Origin: JABMNT01 sp048262655
GTDB lineage: Bacteria > Pseudomonadota > Alphaproteobacteria > Rhodospirillales > Casp-alpha2
DNA length: 64,000 bases
NCBI GenBank assembly: GCA_048262655.1
Contig: JBLXEY010000003.1
Location: forward strand, 124,001 to 188,000
Reading direction: 5' to 3'
Both the position numbers and the translations under genes were made by a program. Every line of letters starts with the position of its first letter. Position 1 is the stretch's first letter. Below the pieces are notes generated by a model. The model ran no database searches. It had not been told where the DNA came from and worked only from the letters and a program-made list of their open reading frames with translations. Below, in pieces: positions 33,710 to 42,164 of the stretch.

Positions 33710-35254
33710 ATGAATCTCCTTAAAGCGATCACAACCGTTGGCGGCTATACCCTGTTGAGCCGTGTCTTTGGTTTCTTGCGCGATATTTTAATTGCGAACT
33801 TTCTGGGTGCAGGAAGTGTTGCCGACGCTTTTTTTGTCGCGTTTCGCTTTCCGAACCTGTTCCGTCGGCTATTTGCTGAAGGTGCCTTCGCTGCTGCATT
33901 CGTGCCGATATTTACCAGCTCCTTGGAAAAAGAACCGCGAGACCAGGCACTGTTATTTGCGAACCAGGCATTCTCGGTCCTTGGTCTTATATTGATGGGA
34001 CTTGTTGTGATCGTCGAGATCACCATGCCTTGGGCGATGTATGTATTGGCGCCCGGTTTTGAAGGTGTCGATGGTAAGATGGAAATGGCGACGGATCTGT
34101 CTCGCATCGCCTTCCCGTATTTGCTGTTTATCTCATTGGTCAGTTTGCAGTCAGGCGTACTCAATTCAATTAACAGGTTTGCGGCTGCGGCTGCGGCGCC
34201 GGTCCTGCTTAATCTGACACTGATCGCCGCAATGTTGGCCTTTCCGGGTGATGAAGTCCACACCGGATGGGTTCTGGCATGGGCCGTGTTCGCAGCGGGT
34301 ATTGTGCAGTTTATCTGGCTGGCCTACCATTGCCATAAGGAGGGGTTTCCGGTTCGTTTTGTCAGGCCCCGCCTCAGCCAAAAGGTCAAACTGTTGGGGC
34401 GACGCATATTGCCCGTGGTTTTTGGTGCAAGCCTTTATCAGATCAATTTGTTGGTCGGAACCATCCTTGCGACCCTCGTCGCCGATGGCGCGGTCAGCTA
34501 TTTGTATTATGCCGATCGGGTTACGCAATTGCCGCTTGGCGTTGTTGGAGTTGCTGTCGGCACCGCCTTGTTGCCAAGGTTGTCACGGCAACTTGCCGCA
34601 GGCGAGATAGCAGCTGCGACAGAAAGTCAAAACCGGGGATTGGAGTTTGCCTTGCTACTAACGTTACCGGCGGCATTTGCATTGATTGCCATCGCGACAC
34701 CGGTTATCTCCGTCCTTTTTGTCCGAGGCGCTTTTGACGATGTCGCTTTACAGGCAACGGCGGCGGCGCTTGTCGCCTATGCCACCGGTCTTCCCGCCTA
34801 TGTTTTGATTAAGGTCCTTACCCCAGGGTTTTTTGCCCGCGAAGACACCAAAACACCTGTTAAAATTGCGGCTGTTGCCATGCTCGCAAATATAGTTCTC
34901 AACCTCATTTTTATGCGCTATTGGGGACATGTGGGGATTGCTGCTGCGGCTTCGATCACCGCTTGGTTCAATGCGGCAGCATTAGCGATTGTACTGCGTG
35001 GCCGGGGTGAGCTGGACTTGGACCAGAGGTTTCTTCGTTGTTTGCCGCGGGTCCTTATTGCGAGCGGCGCCATGGCGGGAGCTTTGTATTTGGCCGTCTC
35101 TTACTTCGGTAAAACCTTATTTGCCGAATTGGGTCCCGAATGGGTCGGCCTGGCAATTCTGGTGATCGGCGGTGGGCTTGTTTATGGAGGCATTGCGGGG
35201 CTTTTGGGGGCACTAAGAATTCAGGAAATCAAGGGTTTATTGCGCCGTTCATAG
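33710..35254 (+). CDS. murJ: lipid II flippase MurJ
   Basis: 514-residue MOP-superfamily membrane protein with about 14 hydrophobic spans. It begins LLKAITTVGGYTLLSRVFGFLR and has the MurJ-typical FRFPNLFRRLFAEGAFAAAF block, including the conserved arginines. It moves lipid II across the inner membrane for peptidoglycan synthesis. It lies 108 bases after glnD; the order glnD-murJ is common in Alphaproteobacteria. Confidence 0.96.
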   Translation: MNLLKAITTVGGYTLLSRVFGFLRDILIANFLGAGSVADAFFVAFRFPNLFRRLFAEGAFAAAFVPIFTSSLEKEPRDQALLFANQAFSVLGLILMGLVVIVEITMPWAMYVLAPGFEGVDGKMEMATDLSRIAFPYLLFISLVSLQSGVLNSINRFAAAAAAPVLLNLTLIAAMLAFPGDEVHTGWVLAWAVFAAGIVQFIWLAYHCHKEGFPVRFVRPRLSQKVKLLGRRILPVVFGASLYQINLLVGTILATLVADGAVSYLYYADRVTQLPLGVVGVAVGTALLPRLSRQLAAGEIAAATESQNRGLEFALLLTLPAAFALIAIATPVISVLFVRGAFDDVALQATAAALVAYATGLPAYVLIKVLTPGFFAREDTKTPVKIAAVAMLANIVLNLIFMRYWGHVGIAAAASITAWFNAAALAIVLRGRGELDLDQRFLRCLPRVLIASGAMAGALYLAVSYFGKTLFAELGPEWVGLAILVIGGGLVYGGIAGLLGALRIQEIKGLLRRS

Positions 35255-35359
35255 CAGACGCAATAAACAATGGTGCAGCGCAACATAACGCTGGATTTTC
35301 CGGAGACCGCACTCTAAAAACAAGAAAATTTTTTAACAAAACAAAAAAGGCCCCCATCC

Positions 35360-35902
35360 ATGGATATTAGTAAAATTCCCGTTGGAGAAAACCCGCCCTA
35401 TGACGTTAACGTAATTATTGAAATTCCCATTGGGGGCGTTCCTGTAAAGTATGAGCTCGATAAAGAGTCTGGCGCGATGTATGTCGACAGGTTTTTGCAT
35501 ACCGCCATGTACTATCCCTGTAACTACGGCTTCATACCCCATACGCTTTCCGAAGACGGCGATCCGACAGATGCGGCGGTACTCGGCCAAATACCGGTGA
35601 TTCCCGGTGTTGTCATTCGTTCACGTCCGATCGGTGTCTTGATCATGGAAGACGAAAGCGGAATTGACGAAAAAATCTTGTGTGTTCCGGTCGACGACTT
35701 GCACCCTTACTATAGTGATGTCAGTTCTATACGGGATGTGCGCCCGGTATTGCTCGATCAGATTGCGCATTTTTTCGAACACTATAAAGATTTGGAACGC
35801 GACAAGTGGGTCAAGGTCCAGCGCTGGGGTGAAACCGAAGAAGCGACATCGCTTATTCGCCAAGGAATGGACAGGGCGATTGCTGCGGACGCTAAAGCCT
35901 AA
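35360..35902 (+). CDS. ppa: inorganic pyrophosphatase (family I)
   Basis: Hydrolyses pyrophosphate, pulling biosynthetic reactions forward. The signature EDGDPTDAAV (65-74) carries the metal-binding aspartates, and YVDRFLHTAMYYPCNYGFIP is the other conserved block. The 180-residue length is normal. It ends only 3 bases from the stop of the oppositely oriented histidine kinase gene, leaving no room for a separate terminator on either side. Confidence 0.96.
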   Translation: MDISKIPVGENPPYDVNVIIEIPIGGVPVKYELDKESGAMYVDRFLHTAMYYPCNYGFIPHTLSEDGDPTDAAVLGQIPVIPGVVIRSRPIGVLIMEDESGIDEKILCVPVDDLHPYYSDVSSIRDVRPVLLDQIAHFFEHYKDLERDKWVKVQRWGETEEATSLIRQGMDRAIAADAKA

Positions 35903-35905
35903 CGT

Positions 35906-38248
35906 TCAAATCGCGTTTGCAGGCTCTTCCTGAGCTTGATCTTTGTTGTAGGGAACAACCCGCTCTCTGGGAAATGCCAAAGAGATGGTTGTTCCTTTGC
36001 CGAGCGCACTCTCGATTCTTATGTCACCGCCGTGCAACTCCATAAGTTGTTTGGATATGGCCAACCCAAGCCCGGTCCCCTCGTGGGTATGTTCTGGTGA
36101 GCTGCGAATTTGACCAAACGGCTCGAACGCGGTTTCGTAATCTTCTGCAGCAATGCCTATTCCGCTATCCTTGACACTGATTTCGATCCCTTCAGGCGCT
36201 TTATCATGGGCCGAAATTTCGATCACTCCCCCGTGGGGCGTGAATTTGATCGCGTTGGATAACAGGTTAATCAGAATTTGCCGGATAAGACGAACATCGA
36301 CCCGCAAACACGGGAAGTTAACGGCTACATGTGTTCTGATCTGTTGGTCTTTTGTTTTCCCAATAAGCTCAACGATCATCAAAGCGGATTCAACAACTTC
36401 AGCAATGTGTACGTCTGATTCTTCAATGTTAACCTCTCCAGCTTCCACTTTCGAAATGTCGAGGATATCACTAATCACCATCAAAAGGTGTTGGCCGGAC
36501 ATATAAATATCTTCCGCATATTCGAGGTATTTTGGAACGTTAATCGGACCCAGAAACTCGCCCTTAATCATTTGGGAGTAGCCGATAATTGAATTCAAAG
36601 GAGTGCGAAGTTCGTGACTCATATTTGCCAGGAAATGTGATTTAGAACGATTTGCCTTTTCAGCACGATCGCGCTCTTCTGTAATTAACCTTTGCGCCTC
36701 GACGATTTCGGTAATATTACGCCCGGCCCCTCGATACCCCGTAAACTCTCCATCGTCATTGTACGTCGGTTTGCCGCTTACCGACATGTACAGAAGCTTG
36801 TTATCGGCGCCATAACGGGCGAACCGAAAGTCAGAAAACGGCTGATGCGCTTCCACTGTTTTCCGATGGGCGGCCATATCGCGTTCACAGACCTCAATGG
36901 GTTGAATGTCCCAGCGGCATTTTCCGATCACGCTGTCTGTGTCGGTCCCTAAAACATTTTGGTTATCATTACTGATATCAATAAACCGATAGTCACTGTC
37001 TTGTTCCCAATACCAGTCAGCGGCGACGTCTGCAAAATCACGGAACCGCTGTTGGCTTTCTTTGAGCAGCGCCTCTGCCTTTTTCAGCCGGGTTATATCG
37101 GTCGAGATGGTTACAATACTGCCATCGCTGAAACGCTGTTCGTAAATCATGAGCCAGTGGCCCTTATTGCGTTCCTGTTCGAAGGCTGTTGTCGGATGAG
37201 CATGGCGGGCCACGCGCTCTGCAATCCATTCATCTTCCCGACCGACAGCATCTGCAACAAGTCCGCAGTAAGCCAATGCTTCTGCAAATTCTTGGTATGA
37301 AATCCCGGGTTTCAGTTTGTCATCCAGTGACTTGTTAATCTCCCAAAACGTCTTATTGCCAAGGAACAGTCGGTCTTGAGCATCCCAAAGAGCAAAAGGT
37401 TCAGAGAACGCATCAATTGCCGCGGCAAGGCGAGCATTGGCCAGTTCCACCTCGTCTTCCGCATGTTTTTGCAGGGTTAGGTCTGTACCGATACCAATGT
37501 AGCCCGTAAACACGCCGGCTTCGTCAAAGCGGGGCATTCCACTGGCCGATAAATACTGTAACTTGCCAGACTCTGCGACCCGTTCATATCGAAAGTCGCG
37601 AAACGGTCTATGGTTTTCAAGGTCCTTGAAGTGTGATTGCCACTTTTCTGATGTGGTGTCTTCGTTCGCCAATTCTGCCCGTGTTTTGCCAATGTAATAG
37701 TCGGTTGGGATGCCACCGATTTCTGCTATGCGATCGGAAATATAGCGGTACTTGAGATCTGGCCCCATCTCCCAAAACCAGTCCGAGGCAGCTTCCGAAA
37801 GCACTTTAAGTTTCTCGTTGTTATACTCAAGTTCACGCGTTCGGTCTTCGATTTGACGTTCCATTTCGGCGTTAGATCTTTTGACCAAAAGGCGAGCCTC
37901 AAGAGTTTCCGAGATATCAATGTGCCAAACGGCATATGCAGTTTGCCCATCGAAATCGATCATTTGCGAATTCATCTGGAGCCACACGGTAGACCCATCA
38001 AGGCGGCGGCGTTCAGCTTCAAAGTTCGTCACGCCTTTGCCTGATATGATTTGCTCTTTAAATTCCCGGAAGCGATCTTGACTGACCCAGCTTTGTTCTT
38101 CTTTTTGGCTGATAAGAGGATCTGTCGTATTGGCACCAAACAATCGTGCGAAACTTAAATTGACAAAAACCCTTTCGACAGTTGCCTGTCTGAATACAGC
38201 AACACCAATCGGATTCGTCTCAAGCAGGTTGTTCATGACTTTGACCAT
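35906..38248 (-). CDS. soluble multi-PAS sensor histidine kinase
   Basis: 780 residues without a membrane span. Domains: PAS1 (about 5-115), a coiled-coil linker (117-150), PAS2 (147-258), PAS3 (272-388), PAS4 (402-516), HisKA with HFLANMSHELRTP (H545), and HATPase_c with N-box NLLSNAIKF (N665), G1 KDSGIGIA and G2 GTGLGLAIS. PAS2 and PAS4 look like an internal duplication (DWFWE and DWYWE starts; HRPFRDFRYER and HQPFSDFRFAR). No receiver domain is fused and no response regulator is adjacent. Signal unknown; cytoplasmic redox, oxygen or ligand sensing is inference. Confidence 0.92.
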   Translation of the reverse strand: MVKVMNNLLETNPIGVAVFRQATVERVFVNLSFARLFGANTTDPLISQKEEQSWVSQDRFREFKEQIISGKGVTNFEAERRRLDGSTVWLQMNSQMIDFDGQTAYAVWHIDISETLEARLLVKRSNAEMERQIEDRTRELEYNNEKLKVLSEAASDWFWEMGPDLKYRYISDRIAEIGGIPTDYYIGKTRAELANEDTTSEKWQSHFKDLENHRPFRDFRYERVAESGKLQYLSASGMPRFDEAGVFTGYIGIGTDLTLQKHAEDEVELANARLAAAIDAFSEPFALWDAQDRLFLGNKTFWEINKSLDDKLKPGISYQEFAEALAYCGLVADAVGREDEWIAERVARHAHPTTAFEQERNKGHWLMIYEQRFSDGSIVTISTDITRLKKAEALLKESQQRFRDFADVAADWYWEQDSDYRFIDISNDNQNVLGTDTDSVIGKCRWDIQPIEVCERDMAAHRKTVEAHQPFSDFRFARYGADNKLLYMSVSGKPTYNDDGEFTGYRGAGRNITEIVEAQRLITEERDRAEKANRSKSHFLANMSHELRTPLNSIIGYSQMIKGEFLGPINVPKYLEYAEDIYMSGQHLLMVISDILDISKVEAGEVNIEESDVHIAEVVESALMIVELIGKTKDQQIRTHVAVNFPCLRVDVRLIRQILINLLSNAIKFTPHGGVIEISAHDKAPEGIEISVKDSGIGIAAEDYETAFEPFGQIRSSPEHTHEGTGLGLAISKQLMELHGGDIRIESALGKGTTISLAFPRERVVPYNKDQAQEEPANAI

Positions 38249-38375
38249 TTTCGTGCGTGCGTGAATACTATTGTAGTACGGTTATTCGAAATTACCACTC
38301 AATTAAAGTTGTGAAGGTTTTAGACGATTGGATATGCAAGACGCCGTTGAAGCATATTACTGCTGATCACTGGCG

Positions 38376-38861
38376 CTAGTCGATGATGCGAACATCTCCG
38401 TGCCAGCGGGAAATATAGTAGGTTTTTTTACTGGTCCAGGCACACATGGGCGAAACCGGACGAACTTCAGAGTAGTGCTGCCCATGTTCGATTTCATAGG
38501 GCTGACCGCACCACAAATATTCAATGATGGCGCCTTTTGGTGTGCGCACAGCTTCACCAATTTTTTTCTTTTTCGCGACAATTGATTTCCGTTTCCGATC
38601 GAAACAGTTACCGGAACGGTCACCGCGGCAGCCCTGTTCATCGCCGTTCTGGACTTTCATATGCCAGACGTAATCGCCCTCAACTAAAAACCCGTCGTCG
38701 TCCAAGATTTCACAATTATCGGACGGCGGAATTTTTGAGTGGGCATACTCGCAGGTAAACCAAAGTCCGTCCAATACGATCGGTTTTGTCTCAGCTCGGA
38801 CGGGTCCGGACCCGATGAGAATGAACAGCTGGATAAAAACTAGAAACTTGAGATACCGCAT
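38376..38861 (-). CDS. small secreted protein, unknown function
   Basis: From the ATG at 38861 (GGAAACC about 7 bases before it) the product is 161 residues with a signal peptide: LKFLVFIQLFILIGSGPVRA, cleaved probably after ARA-like VRA. The mature part has seven cysteines, including CEYAHSKIPPSDNC, GCRGDRSGNC and a WCGQPYEIEHG block, so disulfides are likely. I do not recognise the family. A longer frame to 38879 adds six residues before the signal peptide and is not preferred. Confidence 0.65.
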   Translation of the reverse strand: MRYLKFLVFIQLFILIGSGPVRAETKPIVLDGLWFTCEYAHSKIPPSDNCEILDDDGFLVEGDYVWHMKVQNGDEQGCRGDRSGNCFDRKRKSIVAKKKKIGEAVRTPKGAIIEYLWCGQPYEIEHGQHYSEVRPVSPMCAWTSKKTYYISRWHGDVRIID

Positions 38862-39154
38862 AGAGGTTTCCACTAACAAGGATGAATTCTGCGACCCATT
38901 ATCAGCTTCATATGTTGGGCCTTCACAAGAATATCAAGTCTGGTTAGAATCTCAACGGGTTTGATGGGCTGAATGAAAAGGACAATGTCTCAGCGGAAAT
39001 TCGCTAAACGATTAAACGATAAGCATGTTTGCGCCACGATTAAAAACATCATCATATCGGCACAGGCTGCGGATTTTAAAAATGCGATGCTATTGTGTCA
39101 GCCGGCTTATCGGGTTTGTATCTGTCAACTTTTTTGGATTGTCGTCACCTGTAC

Positions 39155-39733
39155 ATGTCAAATGAAGAATTTATCGAATGTGTACTGAGCAATCCTGTCA
39201 ATAAATGCCTTGTCGAGCGGCTGGGGGAACTGGGTCTCAAAGACTGCTGGCTGGTTTCGGGCTGTTTGTTCCAAACGGCTTGGAACATCCTAACCGGGCG
39301 GCCGGTAACCTACGGGATTGTTGACTATGATATCGCCTATTATGACGCATGCCGCGTCAGTTGGCAGGAGGAAGATCGGGTCATTAAAAAGGTTGCTGCA
39401 CTTTTCCCCGAGGTTTCTGAAAACATTCAGGTTCGCAATCAGGCGCGTGTCCACCTTTGGTATTCTGACAAATTCGATAAACCTTATCCGGCCCTGATAT
39501 CTTCCACGCAAAGTATCGATCGATATCTTGCGGTAGCGTCGATGGTCGGGGTCCGTATCGAAAAAAACCGCCGGCCAATTCTATATGCACCGCGAACACT
39601 GGCTGATATAAACAGCTTGCAGATCCGTCCAAATTTAACGACAAATTTCAGTGCTGTCGCCTATATGGAGAAAGCCCGCCGGTGGAAGAAAAACTGGCCT
39701 GAACTGACCCTATGGTCGCCAGAGGCTGCTTAA
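39155..39733 (+). CDS. nucleotidyltransferase-family protein (DUF925-like)
   Basis: 192 residues from the ATG at 39155. The pattern WLVSGCLFQTAWNILTGRP then VDYDIAYYDACRVSWQEED matches the PF06042-type nucleotidyltransferases, in which the D-x-D motif after the glycine-rich start would bind metal. Substrate and partner are unknown. The 293 bases before it hold nothing I can name. The frame is open from 39095 but the first 20 residues look non-coding. It converges on maeB with 5 bases between. Confidence 0.65.
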   Translation: MSNEEFIECVLSNPVNKCLVERLGELGLKDCWLVSGCLFQTAWNILTGRPVTYGIVDYDIAYYDACRVSWQEEDRVIKKVAALFPEVSENIQVRNQARVHLWYSDKFDKPYPALISSTQSIDRYLAVASMVGVRIEKNRRPILYAPRTLADINSLQIRPNLTTNFSAVAYMEKARRWKKNWPELTLWSPEAA

Positions 39734-39738
39734 ACCCC

Positions 39739-42000
39739 CTAGTCTGCAGCATGCGCTGCCATAACAGCAAGATTGACCATTTCCGAGACGGTCGCACTCA
39801 TGGGTACGATTTGCGCCGGCAGTTCAAGCCCCATCAAAAGCGGCCCAAGGACAGCCCCTCCGCCGAATTCCCGTAACATCTGTGTTGCAATCTGCGAGCT
39901 GTGCAGGCTTGGCATAATCAGGATATTGGCAGGTCCGGTTAACCGTGCAAACGGATAGTTTTCCATATTCTTGCTGTTCAAGGCGACTTCAACACTCATT
40001 TCGCCTTCGTATTCAAAGCTCACTTTACGCTGATCGAGGATGTCAACCGCGGCCCTTACCGGTTCTGCACGGGGTAAATCCGGATGCCCAAAGTTGGCGT
40101 AGGAAATCAGTGCCACCTTCGGCTCATGGCCCATGCGTCTTGCGATCGTCGCGGACTGTTCGGCAATATCTGCGATTTGCTCGGGACTGAGGACTTCATG
40201 GACTGCCGTATCTGCAACAAAAATAGTCCGGTCTTGAACCATCAGTAAGGACAGGCCAAATACGGGAGAGCTGTGCGATGGATCAATCACGCGCAAGATT
40301 TGATCCAGCGCCACATGATAGTTGCGCGTTAAGCCCGTTACCAAAGCGTCGGCATCGTTTTGTGCGACCATGCAGGCACCAAAAACGTTACGATCTCGTT
40401 TGGCCATCCGTTGACAGTCGCGCTGTAAATAGCCCCGCCGTTGCAGCCGTTCGTATAAAAATGCAATATAGTCGTCTGTCGCAGAACTCACTTTGGCATT
40501 GACGATTTCAATACCATCCAACTCAGGTAAACCCAGGGCCTCCCGCGTTTCTTGGATTCTCGCTTCGCGGCCAATTAAGATCGACGACCCGTAACCAGCG
40601 TTACAAAACGCATAAGCCGCCCGAATGCTCTTCTCTTCTTCGCCTTCTGCAAAGACCACGCGCTTTGGATTTGCCCGTACGCTCTCGAAGATGGCTTGCA
40701 AGCTGCCGGATGTTGGGCTCAGGCGGGCGGCCAGTTGACCTTTGTATTGCTCCATATCGATAATGGGTTTTCGTGCGACCCCTGACTCCATCGCCGCTTC
40801 AGCAACCGCCAGAGGGACGGCGGTAATTAACCGCGGATCAAAAGGCGCCGGTATCAAATAATCAGGACCAAACTTTAAATGAACACCCGCATAGGCATCA
40901 TCGACTTCATCGGGGACGTCCTGACGCGCCAGTTCAGCAAGGGCTTTTGCGGCGGCCATCTTCATTTCGTCATTGATCGTGCTGGCCCTGACGTCAAGTG
41001 CACCCCGGAAAATATAGGGAAACCCAAGCACATTGTTAACCTGATTGGGATAATCAGACCGCCCCGTCGCGACAAGTGCATCGGAACGCACGGCGGCGAC
41101 CTCTTCTGGGGTTATCTCAGGATCGGGGTTGGCCATTGCGAAAATGATCGGCTTGTCGGCCATTGACATGACCATCTCGGCCGAGACGGCACCTGCGGCT
41201 GACAAACCGATAAAACAATCGGCCCCCTTCATTGCTTGTTCCAGGGTACGGTGAGTGGTTTTCGCGGCGTGGGCAGATTTCCACTGGTTCATCCCCTCAG
41301 TGCGGCCTTCAAAGACAACCCCCTTTGAATCACACATGATAATGTTCTTTTGGGGCAGCCCCAGACTTTTGAAAAGTTCTATACAGGCAATTGACGCGGC
41401 ACCGGCACCATTAACAACGACCGATGTCTTGTGAATGGCGCGACCGGTCAAATGGAGCGCATTGATAAGTCCTGCAGCGGTGATGATGGCCGTGCCATGT
41501 TGGTCATCGTGAAAGACGGGAACATCGAGCAGTTCGCGGAGTTTTTGTTCAATAATAAAACATTCCGGCGCCTTAATATCTTCCAGGTTTATGCCGCCGA
41601 AACTGTTGCCAAAGAATTTCACGGAGTTGACGAATTCATCGACATCTTCTGAGTGGACTTCGACATTGATGCCATCCACATCGGCAAATCGCTTGAACAA
41701 GACGGCCTTGCCTTCCATCACGGGCTTGGCGGCAAGCGGACCAATATTGCCAAGTCCAAGCACAGCCGTTCCATTTGAAATGACGGCTACCGTATTGCCC
41801 ATCGCCGTATAGTCGTACGCCAGGGACGGGTCTTTGTTGATCTCCAGACAGGGGGCCGCGACCCCCGGTGAATAAGCCAGCGTCAAGTCGCGTTGCGTTG
41901 TCAGGGGTTTCGTTGCGCGAATTTCGACTTTACCTGGCCGACCGCTGGCATGCATTCTTAAGGCATCTGCAAAAACGATTTTATTTTGATCTTCCGTCAT
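39739..42000 (-). CDS. maeB: NADP-dependent malic enzyme with phosphotransacetylase-like domain
   Basis: 753-residue MaeB-type enzyme that decarboxylates malate to pyruvate. N-terminal malic domain (LTLAYSPGVAAPC), NAD(P)-binding domain with VVNGAGAASIACIELF and IFAMANPDPEITPEEV, and from about residue 430 a phosphotransacetylase-like domain (RVVFAEGEEEKSIRAA) that in relatives is regulatory rather than catalytic. GGGAGGAC lies before the ATG. It diverges from mutS across 164 bases. Confidence 0.95.
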   Translation of the reverse strand: MTEDQNKIVFADALRMHASGRPGKVEIRATKPLTTQRDLTLAYSPGVAAPCLEINKDPSLAYDYTAMGNTVAVISNGTAVLGLGNIGPLAAKPVMEGKAVLFKRFADVDGINVEVHSEDVDEFVNSVKFFGNSFGGINLEDIKAPECFIIEQKLRELLDVPVFHDDQHGTAIITAAGLINALHLTGRAIHKTSVVVNGAGAASIACIELFKSLGLPQKNIIMCDSKGVVFEGRTEGMNQWKSAHAAKTTHRTLEQAMKGADCFIGLSAAGAVSAEMVMSMADKPIIFAMANPDPEITPEEVAAVRSDALVATGRSDYPNQVNNVLGFPYIFRGALDVRASTINDEMKMAAAKALAELARQDVPDEVDDAYAGVHLKFGPDYLIPAPFDPRLITAVPLAVAEAAMESGVARKPIIDMEQYKGQLAARLSPTSGSLQAIFESVRANPKRVVFAEGEEEKSIRAAYAFCNAGYGSSILIGREARIQETREALGLPELDGIEIVNAKVSSATDDYIAFLYERLQRRGYLQRDCQRMAKRDRNVFGACMVAQNDADALVTGLTRNYHVALDQILRVIDPSHSSPVFGLSLLMVQDRTIFVADTAVHEVLSPEQIADIAEQSATIARRMGHEPKVALISYANFGHPDLPRAEPVRAAVDILDQRKVSFEYEGEMSVEVALNSKNMENYPFARLTGPANILIMPSLHSSQIATQMLREFGGGAVLGPLLMGLELPAQIVPMSATVSEMVNLAVMAAHAAD

Positions 42001-42164
42001 CGAACTTGTCCTCCCAAACCGCGTCGATAACCCGAGTTTGAACGGGAAACTGTGTGAAGAAAAGAGAGAATAATAACGAGCGCCGCGATTGCCCTATTGA
42101 TGTCGGGCCTCTGGCTTGGGATAAAAGACCATAAACCCGTAAGCTCAAGGAAACCAAATATATT

